A stretch of 64,000 bases of DNA from Enhydrobacter sp. (GCA_025808875.1 CP075528.1:2788473-2852472); one strand, 5' to 3'. Numbered from the stretch's first letter, positions 24,713-36,226 are shown. Numbers and translations: made by a program. The notes: generated from the letters alone by a model not told the origin.

Positions 24713-25161
24713 TACTTCTGTCCTGTGCCGCCGAACATGAACTTGGCGATCAGTTCCGAAAGCGGGATCGCTCCTTGCGTATTTTGGATCTCGTCGCCAG
24801 AACGCAAGGCGTTCTTGTCGGCGCCAGGCTCCAGCACGACGACCATGCCGCCAAGCAACGATTCGCTCACGACCTTGGCGTTGGTGTCGGTCGGCAGCTT
24901 GACGCCGGAGGCCACCGCTATCCGGACCACTGCCTGGTACGATTGCGGGTCCAAATCGAAGCCGGTCACGGTGCCAACCTTGACGCCGCTCAGCGTAACA
25001 TCGGCCCCTCGCTTGAGACCATCGATGCGATCGAACCGAGCGACAACCTCATAGCCATCCGGCCCTGTGCGGTCCGATTTCGAAAAGGCATAGAACACAA
25101 AAACCGCCGCAACGACCAGTACCAACGCTCCGACGATCGTTTCGACGATATTGCGGCCCAC
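24712..25161 (-). CDS. mlaD: MlaD-type MCE-domain phospholipid transport protein
   Basis: A 149-residue substrate-binding subunit of the Mla transporter that moves phospholipids between the membranes. One N-terminal membrane helix (VETIVGALVLVVAAVFVFYA) is followed by a single MCE domain (YEVVARFDRIDGLKRGADVT, SGVKVGTVTGFDLDPQSYQA). The GTG start is preceded by GGAGGGAAG. The likely partners mlaE and mlaF are at 59.4-61.0 kb, so the complex is encoded at two loci. It follows NDUFA12 by 23 bp. Confidence 0.92.
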   Translation of the reverse strand: MGRNIVETIVGALVLVVAAVFVFYAFSKSDRTGPDGYEVVARFDRIDGLKRGADVTLSGVKVGTVTGFDLDPQSYQAVVRIAVASGVKLPTDTNAKVVSESLLGGMVVVLEPGADKNALRSGDEIQNTQGAIPLSELIAKFMFGGTGQK

Positions 25162-25184
25162 GTGCTTCCCTCCCGTCCGGCAAC

Positions 25185-25538
25185 TCAGCTCGGATGCCAA
25201 GCCTCGTAGCGCGGCTTGGGCTTGTCTCCGCTGGTCGATAGCGTATGGCCCAACGGCCGATAGGCAAGCGCGGTACCACTCAGATTGGGGACGTGGTCCT
25301 TCTGCCAGGCCTGACGCGAAACGGATGCCTGTGTAGGCGGTGCCTCGACAGTATGGTGCAACCAACCATGCCATTCCGGTGGGACGCGACTGGCTTCCAC
25401 CTCGCCGTTGTAGATCACCCAACGCTTCCGACGACGCCCCTCGACATCGCGCTTGTGCTGGAAGTAGCGATTGCCGGCAGCATCGGCGCCAACGAGTTCG
25501 CCGTGCAACTTGGTAAAGAGCCAGGTACCGAAAGTCAT
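25185..25538 (-). CDS. NDUFA12-family NADH:ubiquinone oxidoreductase accessory protein
   Basis: A 117-residue homologue of the mitochondrial complex I accessory subunit NDUFA12 (B17.2), found in alphaproteobacteria. The conserved core is LVGADAAGNRYFQHK, RRKRWVIYNGEVEASRVPPE and WHGWLHHTVEAPP. It probably associates with the NADH dehydrogenase peripheral arm. First gene of the four-gene minus-strand unit ending with DUF2155. Confidence 0.95.
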   Translation of the reverse strand: MTFGTWLFTKLHGELVGADAAGNRYFQHKRDVEGRRRKRWVIYNGEVEASRVPPEWHGWLHHTVEAPPTQASVSRQAWQKDHVPNLSGTALAYRPLGHTLSTSGDKPKPRYEAWHPS

Positions 25539-25674
25539 GAACCGTCCACGCTTAACCTTCTGTATGTGCCGCTTCTACGCGGGCACCGTGTGAGTCGCAA
25601 CGCGGCGCATGAGGGACGCCAATATCGATCGTTCGCCATCACGCGAATCGGCACCAAGGTACCGTGTTGCGTCC

Positions 25675-25721
25675 TTGCATCATGTAGTACGATCAACACG
25701 CCGGTCTACAAAATGTAGTTG
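25675..25721. promoter_or_regulatory. Candidate NrdR box pair upstream of nrdJ
   Basis: Two copies of ATGTAGT lie exactly 31 bp apart (25682 and 25713). The second is part of the perfect palindrome CTACA-AAA-TGTAG at 25706-25718. Pairs of boxes spaced 31-32 bp are the known pattern of the ribonucleotide-reductase repressor NrdR, and the consensus ACACAATATATAGTGT matches about 10 of 16 positions in the second box but only about 8 in the first. A further imperfect repeat (ACAA-GATT-TTGT) is at 25727-25738. The rest of the nearly 300 bp between NDUFA12 and nrdJ shows no gene. Confidence 0.45.
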
Positions 25722-25836
25722 CGCACACAAGATTTTGTAATTTACTATCGCCACGTGCCCATATTTGCGCGCCTCCAGTTGCGCCGAGCGCGCTCCGCAA
25801 GAGAACGAAGACGGAAACGGGCACGGGGGATCGTCG

Positions 25837-29502
<3,666 letters not shown>

Positions 29503-29580
29503 CCATCGTGGCGTTCGCGTACCCGCGTACCCCGGGGCCCTCGCGGTTGGGGACCTCACAGCTAACCATAGGAGACAGTC

Positions 29581-29637
29581 ATGGCTGCTAAGAAGAAGGC
29601 TGCGAAGAAGAAGGCTGCTAAGAAGAAGAAGCAGTAA
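29581..29637 (+). CDS. 18-residue Lys/Ala micro-protein downstream of nrdJ
   Basis: ATG to TAA encodes MAAKKKAAKKKAAKKKKQ, three tandem AAKKK units. A good ribosome site (TAGGAGACAG) lies at the proper distance. The composition is like the C-terminal tails of histone H1-like proteins, so nucleic-acid binding is possible. It lies 78 bp after nrdJ, in its direction, and just before a structured RNA candidate. It could be a true micro-protein, a leader peptide, or chance; the ribosome site and the perfect repeat favour a real product. Peptide evidence is lacking. Confidence 0.55.
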   Translation: MAAKKKAAKKKAAKKKKQ

Positions 29638-29640
29638 GAA

Positions 29641-29818
29641 GGAAAGGGCGTAGGCCAAAGCAAGACTTTGGCCCCTCTAACCAACGCCTTTCGGCTTCCG
29701 TGTGGGAGCCCCTGTGCTCAGTCACTCGGGCCCCCACCGGAAGCCACCTTGAATTTGTGCATTTAAGCCAAAGCAACGCCCCACTCCGTGGAGGCGGAAA
29801 GGCGAGACTGAATTCGAT
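29641..29818 (+). ncRNA. Structured RNA candidate ending at a strong terminator
   Basis: No ORF fits, but several stems do. A perfect 8-bp hairpin lies at 29653-29673 (GGCCAAAG / CTTTGGCC). A long hairpin spans 29693-29745 with GGCTTCCG paired to CGGAAGCC and continuing through GGGAGCCC / GGGCCCCC. CGCCTTTC at 29686 can pair with GAAAGGCG at 29798, enclosing it. GCCAAAG recurs at 29767, so CTTTGGC has two possible partners. An intrinsic terminator follows directly. Some segments (GAAGCC then CACCTTGAA) remind me of 6S RNA, but the overall shape does not clearly fit. A long 3' untranslated region of nrdJ is the alternative. Confidence 0.45.
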
Positions 29819-29852
29819 GTCCGGCAGCTTCGGCGCGCCGGACATTCTTTTT
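29819..29852 (+). terminator. Intrinsic terminator after the RNA candidate
   Basis: A 7-bp stem GTCCGGC / GCCGGAC with an 11-base loop is followed by ATTCTTTTT. This is the clearest rho-independent terminator in the window and ends the nrdJ/micro-ORF/RNA region 43 bp before tetR. Confidence 0.8.
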
Positions 29853-29895
29853 GGAGGGCCTTGATCCAGCCTGATTTCGCCCCTACACAGCGAAA

Positions 29896-30543
29896 ATGGA
29901 TACTGACCAGTCAGTCAATTCCATCGCTACGGTCGACACCCGAGGGCGCCGATCGGAGGATCGCAGTTCGGACATTGCCCGCGCCGCACTGGAACTTTTC
30001 GTCACCCGTGGCTTCGCCGCGACCAAGCTGGAAGATGTCGCCAAGGCCGCCGGCGTCAGCAAGGGCCTCCCCTATCTCTACTTCAGGAGCAAGGAGGACC
30101 TCTTCAAGGCGGTGATCAACGAGGCAATCGCCGCGCCCATCTCCCGGGCCAGGGAATTCATCGACCGGTTCGACGGCACCAGCGAGGAATTGTTGCGCGC
30201 GTTGGTCGCACGCTTCCGGGACTTCTCGGAGAGTCCGGCCGGTGGTGTCGTGAAGCTCATCCTCGCCGAGGCCGGCAACTTCCCCGATGTGGCCCACTTC
30301 TATTGCTCCGAGTTCGATCTTCGGGGGCGCGAGTTGTTCGCGACCGTGCTGCGCCGCGGCGTCGACCGGGGCGAGTTCCGTCCGATCGACGACATCGACG
30401 CCGCCGCGGTCGTCGTCGCCCAGCCCTTGGCGATGCACTCGGTGTGGCTGCGCTCGCTTGCCCCTTACGACACCCAAGCCCCCTCGAACGATGCCTTCTA
30501 CGCCGCCTATCTCGACCTGATCCTCGCGGGGTTGCGGTCATGA
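29896..30543 (+). CDS. TetR/AcrR-family repressor of the RND efflux operon
   Basis: A 215-residue TetR-type regulator. The helix-turn-helix is at about 25-70 (IARAALELFVTRGFAATKLE, then AAGVSKGLPYLYFRSKEDLF), with a TetR_C-like ligand domain after it. It is the first gene of a three-gene unit and its stop overlaps the adaptor start (ATGA). A perfect palindrome sits inside codons 3-7, which suggests autorepression at the start of its own gene. The ligand is unknown. Confidence 0.92.
   Translation: MDTDQSVNSIATVDTRGRRSEDRSSDIARAALELFVTRGFAATKLEDVAKAAGVSKGLPYLYFRSKEDLFKAVINEAIAAPISRAREFIDRFDGTSEELLRALVARFRDFSESPAGGVVKLILAEAGNFPDVAHFYCSEFDLRGRELFATVLRRGVDRGEFRPIDDIDAAAVVVAQPLAMHSVWLRSLAPYDTQAPSNDAFYAAYLDLILAGLRS
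29902..29915. promoter_or_regulatory. Candidate TetR operator inside the tetR start
   Basis: ACTGAC-CA-GTCAGT is a perfect inverted repeat with a 2-bp centre and lies within the first seven codons of the tetR gene. TGAC/GTCA-type palindromes are usual for AcrR-like regulators of RND pumps. A repressor here would block transcription just after initiation. Binding is inferred. Confidence 0.5.
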
Positions 30544-31673
30544 GGAAGCGAAGCAAGCTCGTGATTGCCGCCCTCGCGGCGGCCATTGTCGTAACGGGCG
30601 GCGCCTTCGTCTGGCAAAACGGCAAGTCCGCCGCCTCGGAACACAGGCCTGGAGCGGCGGTAACGGCGGGCCAGCGCACGATCGAGCTGATCCCCGCGGA
30701 GCTGCATACGATCAAGCCGCGCGGCCTCGTGGATACGGTGCGCTTCACCGGCGCGACACAGCCGGTCGACCAGACCGTGGTCAAGAGCAGGGTCGCCGGC
30801 CGCCTCGCCGAGGTCCTCGTGCGTGAGGGCGACAAGGTCGGCAAAGGCGAGCTGCTTGCCCGCTTCGAGACGACGGAGCTCCAGGCGCGGGTCAACGAGA
30901 GGCGCTCGGCCGTCGAGGCCGCCCGCGCGGAGCTGCGCTGGGCTGCCCGCGACCGCTCCGACAAGGAGGCGCTCGCGGCCCGTAACATCGTGAGCCAGGC
31001 GGCGATGGACCAGTCCCGCGCCGCGGCCGAGCAAAAGGCCTCGATGGTCGCGGTGGCTGAGGCCCAACTCGACGTCGCCGAGAAAAACCTGGCGGACGCC
31101 GAAGTGCGGGCACCGTTCGGCGGGGTGATCGGAGAGCGGCTCGCCAACCAGGGCGAATCACTCCCGATCGACGGCAAGATCCTCGCCCTGCTCGACACCA
31201 GCCGCGTCGAGGTCGCCGCCCAGATGCCGGCCGCCGATGTGGTCCGCATGAGCGTGGGCCAGCATGCCTCGGTCACGCTCGAGGGCTTCGGCGAACACGT
31301 CTTCCCCGGCCGCGTCACGCGCATCAGCCCGACGGCGCAACCGGGCTCGCGATCGATCCTGGTCTTCGTCGAGATCCTCGAACGGCACGACGGGCTGCGC
31401 GGCGGCCTGTTCGGCATGGGCACCATCAACGTCAAGGAGAAGGGCCACGCGCTGGCCGTCCCGGCCTCCGCCATGCGCAAGGACGCCGAAGGGGATTTCG
31501 TTCTCGCCGCCGAGAACGGCATGCTGGTGCGCAAGCCAGTCGGCGCGGTCCGCACCTGGTCGCGCGGCGAGCTGGTCGAGGTCAAGGGTCTGGAGGCAGG
31601 TATGCGCGTGGTTTCCGCGCCGCTCCCCGGCCTGCAGGCGGGCCAGCCGGTCAAGATCGTCGAGACGCGCTAG
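30540..31673 (+). CDS. RND efflux periplasmic adaptor (membrane fusion protein)
   Basis: A 377-residue HlyD/AcrA-type adaptor linking the inner-membrane RND pump to an outer-membrane channel. It has an N-terminal membrane helix (LVIAALAAAIVVTGGAFVW), a lipoyl-like half (VAGRLAEVLVREGDKVGKGE), a helical hairpin (about 120-185), the second lipoyl half (NLADAEVRAPFGGVIGER) and the beta-barrel. ATGA overlap with tetR. No outer-membrane TolC gene is adjacent. Confidence 0.94.
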   Translation: MRKRSKLVIAALAAAIVVTGGAFVWQNGKSAASEHRPGAAVTAGQRTIELIPAELHTIKPRGLVDTVRFTGATQPVDQTVVKSRVAGRLAEVLVREGDKVGKGELLARFETTELQARVNERRSAVEAARAELRWAARDRSDKEALAARNIVSQAAMDQSRAAAEQKASMVAVAEAQLDVAEKNLADAEVRAPFGGVIGERLANQGESLPIDGKILALLDTSRVEVAAQMPAADVVRMSVGQHASVTLEGFGEHVFPGRVTRISPTAQPGSRSILVFVEILERHDGLRGGLFGMGTINVKEKGHALAVPASAMRKDAEGDFVLAAENGMLVRKPVGAVRTWSRGELVEVKGLEAGMRVVSAPLPGLQAGQPVKIVETR

Positions 31674-31681
31674 GCGGCGCC

Positions 31682-34600
31682 ATGTGGCTGACCCGAGTAG
31701 CGGTCGACAATCCGGTCTTCGCCACCATGATGATGGTGGCGCTGCTGGTGATGGGCCTGTTCTCCTATCGCCAGCTCGGCATCGACCAGTTCCCCAATGT
31801 CGACTTCCCAGTGGTCGTGGTGACCACCGACTATCCGGGGGCCTCGCCGGAGACGGTCGAGACCGAGATCAGCCGCAAGATCGAGGAGGCGATCAACGCC
31901 GTCGCCGGGATCAAGGCGCTGACCTCGCGCTCCTTCGAGGGCCGCTCGATCGTCATCGCCGAGTTCGAGCTCTCGGTATCCTCCGCCGTCGCCACGCAGG
32001 ACGTGCGCGAGAAGGTCCAGCAGGTCCGCGCCGGCTTCCGGCCCGAGGTCAAGGAGCCCCTGATCCAGCGCTTCAATCCGGACGACCAGCCGGTGGTGTC
32101 GATCGCGGTGCGATCCGACATCCGCGGCGTGCGCGAGCTGACGACGCTCACCGACCAGGTGATCCTCAAACGCCTCCAGACGGTGCGCGACGTAGGCCGC
32201 GCGACGATCGCCGGCGGCGTCAAACGCCAGATCAACGTCGAGCTCGATCCCGAGCGGATGCAGGCGCTGCGCGTCGGCGTCAACGACATCATGCAGGCGA
32301 TTCGCGAGGAGAACCAGAATTTCCCCGCCGGCAACGTTCAGCGCGGCAACGACGACCGGATCGTCGAAGTCACCGGCCGGGTCGTCGAGCCTGGCCAGTT
32401 CGCCGACCTGATCGTCGCGCGCCGCGGCGCAGCACCCGTCTATCTCCGCCAGGTCGCCACCGTCGTCGACGGCCAGCAGGAGCGCGACAACGTCGCCATC
32501 CTCAATGGGGCGCCGGCGCTCGCCGTCGACGTCGTCAAGACGCAGGGAGCCAACACGATCGAGGTGGCACGCGGCGTGCGCCAGGCGGTCGCCGAGTTGC
32601 GGAAGACGCTGCCGCCCGACGTGAAGCTCGACATCGTGCGCGACAGCTCGCGCGGGATTCAGAGCTCGGTCGACAACGTGCAACGTACGATGATCGAAGG
32701 CGGCCTGCTCACTATCGCCATCGTCTTCCTGTTCCTGCATTCATGGCGCAGCACGGTGATAACCGGCCTCGCCCTGCCGATCTCCGTCATGGGCGCCTTC
32801 ATGGTGATGGCCGCCTTCGGCTTTACCATGAACGTGCTGACGTTGATGGCGCTGAGCCTGGCGATCGGCATCCTGATCGACGATGCGATCGTGGTGCGCG
32901 AGAACATCACGCGCCACATCGGCTTCGGCAAGAGCCATCGGCAGGCCGCCCTCGACGGCACCAACGAGATCGGGCTCGCCGTGCTGGCCACGACATTCTG
33001 CATCGTCGCGGTTTTCCTGCCCGTCGCCTTCATGGGCGGCATCATCGGCCGCTTCTTCTTCCAGTTCGGCGTCATGGTGACGGCGGCGGTGCTGATCTCG
33101 CTGTTCGTCTCGTTCACCCTCGACCCGATGCTGTCGTCGGTATGGTACGATCCGCAGGCGCACGGCACGGGGCGCTTCGCGCGCATCGTCAACGCCGTCC
33201 AGGACCGCGTCGCCGGCATCTACCGTGTCATCCTCGGCTGGTCGCTGCGTCGGCCCAAGAGCACGCTGCTGATCGCCGCGACGATTTTCCTGGGTTCGTT
33301 CGCCTTGCCGAAGTACATCGGCTTCGAATTCGTGCCCCAGGCCGACCTCGGCGAGCAGGTCGTGTCGATCGAGACGCCGGTCGGCTCGTCGCTCGACTAC
33401 ACCGAGGCCAAGCTGCGACAGGTCGAGGCGGCGCTGCGCGAGTTCCCCGAGATCGAATACACCTACGGCACCGTCAACACCGGTTACGCCAACGGCAAGA
33501 ACCAGGCGAGCCTCTATCTCAAGCTGAAGCCGCTCGACCAGCGCACGCGCTCGCCTGAACGCCTGGCCCAGCCGATCCGCGAGCGCCTGGCGCGCATTCC
33601 GGGCATCCTCGTATCGATCAATATTCCGGGCGGCCCCGGCGGCGGCGTCCAGAAGATGCTGCAGCTCTCGCTGCAGGGCCCCGACATGACCGTCCTCGAC
33701 ACGATCTCGCAGGACGTGATGGCCCGCGCGGCGGCCATTCCCGGCCTGGTCGACCTCGACCGCAACCTGAAGGCCGCCAAGCCGATCCTGTCGGTACGCC
33801 TGCGCCGCGACGCGGCGTCCGACCTCGGCCTCGGCACGGCGATGGTGGCGCAGTCGCTACGCCCCCTGTTCGCCGGCGACGAAACCAGCCTGTGGCGCGC
33901 GCCGGACGGCGAGAACTACACCGTCATGGTGCGGTTGCCGCTCGACGACCGGTCGGGCGTTTCCGACCTGCACCGCATCTGGTTCACCGCCGGCACCGAG
34001 CCCAGTGGACTGCCGCGCATGGTCCATATCGCCCAGATCGCCGACATCGAGAGCGACGTCGGCGCCTCACAGATCAACCGCCGCGACCTCAACCGCGAGG
34101 TTCAGATCACCGCCAACGCGTCGGGCCGCTCGACCGGCGAGGTGAGCAGCGATCTGCAGAAGGTGCTCGAGGCGACCCCGTTGCCGCCAGGCTACCGGTT
34201 CGTGTTCGGCGGCTCCACCAAGGACATGAACGAAAGCGCCGCGTATGCCGGCCAGGCCCTCCTGCTGGCCGTCATCCTGATCTACCTGATCCTGGCGTCC
34301 CAGTTCGGCAGCTTCCTGCAGCCGGTCGCCATCATGATGTCGCTGCCGATGTCGCTGGTCGGCGTCTTCCTCGGCCTGCTGATCGCCGGCACGACGCTCA
34401 ACATCTTCTCCGCCATCGGCTTCATCATGCTGATGGGCCTCGTGACCAAGAACGCCATCCTGCTGGTCGATTTCTTCAACCAGGCGCGCGCCCGCGGCAT
34501 GGCGGTCGACGAGGCGCTGTTGGAAGCCGGCTCGATCCGGCTGCGGCCCATCCTGATGACCACCCTCGCCATGATCTTCGGCATGATCCCGCTGGCTCTC

Positions 34601-34795
34601 GGCCTCGGCGAGGGGGCCAGCCAGCGCGCACCGATGGCGCATGCCGTGATCGGCGGCCTGATCAGCTCGACCCTGCTCACCCTGGTCGTGGTGCCAGTCG
34701 TGCTGGTCTATATCGACCGGGCCGGCCAATGGGCGAAGCGCCACTTCAGCCGGTCCGCCGACGAGGCGGCTGCCATGCACAAGCCGGCCGAGTAG
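31682..34795 (+). CDS. RND-family multidrug/solute efflux permease
   Basis: A 1037-residue AcrB/MexB-like proton antiporter. Twelve membrane segments and two large periplasmic loops follow the usual pattern. MWLTRVAVDNPVFATMMMVA at the start, the proton relay Asp pair in LAIGILIDDAIVVRENI (segment 4), and GFIMLMGLVTKNAILLVDF (segment 10) are diagnostic. It follows the adaptor by 8 bp. The sequence is closer to the MdtB/MexF-like drug-efflux group than to heavy-metal CusA types, but the substrate is not readable. Confidence 0.95.
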   Translation: MWLTRVAVDNPVFATMMMVALLVMGLFSYRQLGIDQFPNVDFPVVVVTTDYPGASPETVETEISRKIEEAINAVAGIKALTSRSFEGRSIVIAEFELSVSSAVATQDVREKVQQVRAGFRPEVKEPLIQRFNPDDQPVVSIAVRSDIRGVRELTTLTDQVILKRLQTVRDVGRATIAGGVKRQINVELDPERMQALRVGVNDIMQAIREENQNFPAGNVQRGNDDRIVEVTGRVVEPGQFADLIVARRGAAPVYLRQVATVVDGQQERDNVAILNGAPALAVDVVKTQGANTIEVARGVRQAVAELRKTLPPDVKLDIVRDSSRGIQSSVDNVQRTMIEGGLLTIAIVFLFLHSWRSTVITGLALPISVMGAFMVMAAFGFTMNVLTLMALSLAIGILIDDAIVVRENITRHIGFGKSHRQAALDGTNEIGLAVLATTFCIVAVFLPVAFMGGIIGRFFFQFGVMVTAAVLISLFVSFTLDPMLSSVWYDPQAHGTGRFARIVNAVQDRVAGIYRVILGWSLRRPKSTLLIAATIFLGSFALPKYIGFEFVPQADLGEQVVSIETPVGSSLDYTEAKLRQVEAALREFPEIEYTYGTVNTGYANGKNQASLYLKLKPLDQRTRSPERLAQPIRERLARIPGILVSINIPGGPGGGVQKMLQLSLQGPDMTVLDTISQDVMARAAAIPGLVDLDRNLKAAKPILSVRLRRDAASDLGLGTAMVAQSLRPLFAGDETSLWRAPDGENYTVMVRLPLDDRSGVSDLHRIWFTAGTEPSGLPRMVHIAQIADIESDVGASQINRRDLNREVQITANASGRSTGEVSSDLQKVLEATPLPPGYRFVFGGSTKDMNESAAYAGQALLLAVILIYLILASQFGSFLQPVAIMMSLPMSLVGVFLGLLIAGTTLNIFSAIGFIMLMGLVTKNAILLVDFFNQARARGMAVDEALLEAGSIRLRPILMTTLAMIFGMIPLALGLGEGASQRAPMAHAVIGGLISSTLLTLVVVPVVLVYIDRAGQWAKRHFSRSADEAAAMHKPAE

Positions 34796-34835
34796 CCTGC
34801 CCTCATCCCGGCACGATTCGCGCTATGCTTGGAAT

Positions 34836-36011
34836 ATGCCAGACGACCTCCCGACCATCGGTCTGCGCGTCGTCGATTCGCTCGCCGCGGTCGACCCGAT
34901 CCAGTGGGACGCCTGCGCCCTCGCCCCCGGTGCCGCCGGCAACCCCTTCCTGAGCCACGGTTTCCTGAAGGCGCTCGAGGATTCCAAGTCGGTCGGGCGC
35001 CGTACCGGCTGGGCGCCCCAGCATCTGCTGGCCGAGGCGGCGGACGGCACCCTCGTCGGCGCCGCGCCGCTCTACATGAAGAGCCACAGCCAAGGCGAGT
35101 ACATCTTCGACCATGGCTGGGCCCAGGCCTTCGAACGCGCCGGCGGCCGCTACTATCCCAAGCTCCAGCTCGCCATCCCGTTCACTCCGGTGCCGGGGCC
35201 GCGCCTGTTCGCCCGGCCCGGCCCGCTCGAGGACGCGGTGCGCGACGCCATGATCGACATGCTGGCCGGCATCGCCAACGACAACGGCATCAGCTCCGTT
35301 CATGCCACCTTCTGCAGCGAGGCCGACTGGCGCCGGTTCGGCGCGCGCGGCTGGCTGCTGCGGCTCGGGCAACAGTACCACTGGCACAACGACGGCTACC
35401 GCACCTTCGACGACTTCCTCGCCGCCCTGTCGTCGCGCAAGCGCAAGGCGATTCGCAAGGAACGCGAAGCGGTGCGCCGCGACGGCCTGCGCGTGCGGCC
35501 GCTGAGCGGCGACGAGATCCGGCCCGAGCATTGGGACGCCTTCTTCGCCTTCTACATGGACACCGGCGGTCGCAAATGGGGCTCGCCCTACCTGACGCGC
35601 GCCTTCTTCGACATCCTGGGCGCCACCATGGCCGACAAGATCGTGCTGGTGATGGCCGAGGCCGACGGCCGGCCTGTCGGCGGCGCGCTCAACCTCAAGG
35701 GCGACGACACGCTCTACGGCCGCTATTGGGGTTGCCTCGAAAGCCACGCCTTTCTGCATTTCGAGGCCTGCTACTACCAGGCCATCGACTACGCGATCAT
35801 CCACGGGCTGCAGCGTGTCGAGGCGGGCGCCCAGGGCGACCACAAGATCCAGCGTGGCTACCTGCCGGTGGCGACCCACTCGGCGCACTGGATTGTCGAT
35901 CCCGGCTTCCGCCGCGCCGTCGACGACTACCTCGAGCGCGAACGCCTCGCGGTCGAGCAGGAGATCGAGGGCCTGAAGGAATACACACCGTTCCGGAAGG
36001 AGAACGAGTAG
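34836..36011 (+). CDS. FemAB/GNAT-like protein (DUF482, 'peptidoglycan biosynthesis' type)
   Basis: A 391-residue protein of the DUF482/GNAT group. QWDACALAPGAAGNPFLSHG at the start, YPKLQLAIPFTPVPGPRLF, the basic stretch LSSRKRKAIRKEREAVRRDG and the C-terminal GAQGDHKIQRGYLPVATHSA are the conserved blocks. Members have tandem acyltransferase folds and are annotated by analogy with FemAB, but the reaction is not established. It lies 40 bp after the RND pump gene, possibly in its own transcript. Confidence 0.85.
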   Translation: MPDDLPTIGLRVVDSLAAVDPIQWDACALAPGAAGNPFLSHGFLKALEDSKSVGRRTGWAPQHLLAEAADGTLVGAAPLYMKSHSQGEYIFDHGWAQAFERAGGRYYPKLQLAIPFTPVPGPRLFARPGPLEDAVRDAMIDMLAGIANDNGISSVHATFCSEADWRRFGARGWLLRLGQQYHWHNDGYRTFDDFLAALSSRKRKAIRKEREAVRRDGLRVRPLSGDEIRPEHWDAFFAFYMDTGGRKWGSPYLTRAFFDILGATMADKIVLVMAEADGRPVGGALNLKGDDTLYGRYWGCLESHAFLHFEACYYQAIDYAIIHGLQRVEAGAQGDHKIQRGYLPVATHSAHWIVDPGFRRAVDDYLERERLAVEQEIEGLKEYTPFRKENE

Positions 36012-36037
36012 CCGCCCCGGTCGGCCTCTTCGACCCG

Positions 36038-36097
36038 TCGCGGAAATCGCGGAAATCGCGGAAATCGATCTCGGAAACCTCGGAAACCTCGCAAACC
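36038..36097. repeat. Array A of 9-bp tandem repeats
   Basis: Three exact copies of TCGCGGAAA, a 6-bp interruption TCGATC, then TCGGAAACC twice and TCGCAAACC once. The period is 9 throughout. It starts 27 bp after the stop of the FemAB/GNAT-like gene. Confidence 0.85.
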
Positions 36098-36173
36098 TCC
36101 GGCGGGGTGTCGCCGGACAACCGACATCGCGGGCACTCACCCCGGGAGGCCAATGCCCGCCAGTAGGGCAATT

Positions 36174-36187
36174 GTATGTAGACATAC
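36174..36187. promoter_or_regulatory. Perfect operator-like palindrome between the repeat arrays
   Basis: GTATGT-AG-ACATAC, 6-bp arms with a 2-bp centre, in a locally AT-rich context. The spacing is typical of GntR- or TetR-type dimers. No adjacent gene start explains it. Confidence 0.4.
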
Positions 36188-36199
36188 GGAAAAACGCTG

Positions 36200-36226
36200 C
36201 CGGAAATACCGGAAATACCGCAAATC
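36200..36226. repeat. Array B of 9-bp tandem repeats
   Basis: CCGGAAATA twice followed by CCGCAAATC. It is related to array A (common core CGGAAAY, last unit changed to CGCAAAY) and lies 102 bp from it. Confidence 0.75.

Noticed and set aside
25245..25718. A 157-codon plus-strand frame over the NDUFA12 gene and the nrdJ upstream region
   Set aside because: It is antisense to the clearly recognised NDUFA12 gene and shows no family resemblance.
25539..25836. Cobalamin riboswitch before the B12-dependent nrdJ
   Set aside because: I could not find the conserved B12-box (GCCACTG-like) or the expected long fold; short palindromes explain the region better.
29641..29818. tmRNA, SRP RNA or tRNA in the region after nrdJ
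   Set aside because: No CCA-ending acceptor stem or T-loop, no SRP GGAA-type conserved loop, and no tag ORF resembling the tmRNA tag.
31264..33558. A 764-codon frame across the RND adaptor and permease genes
   Set aside because: It is a shifted-frame shadow of two genes whose full domains are read in the correct frames.
36038..36226. CRISPR-like repeats
   Set aside because: Units are only 9 bp, contiguous and without spacers, and no cas genes are present.
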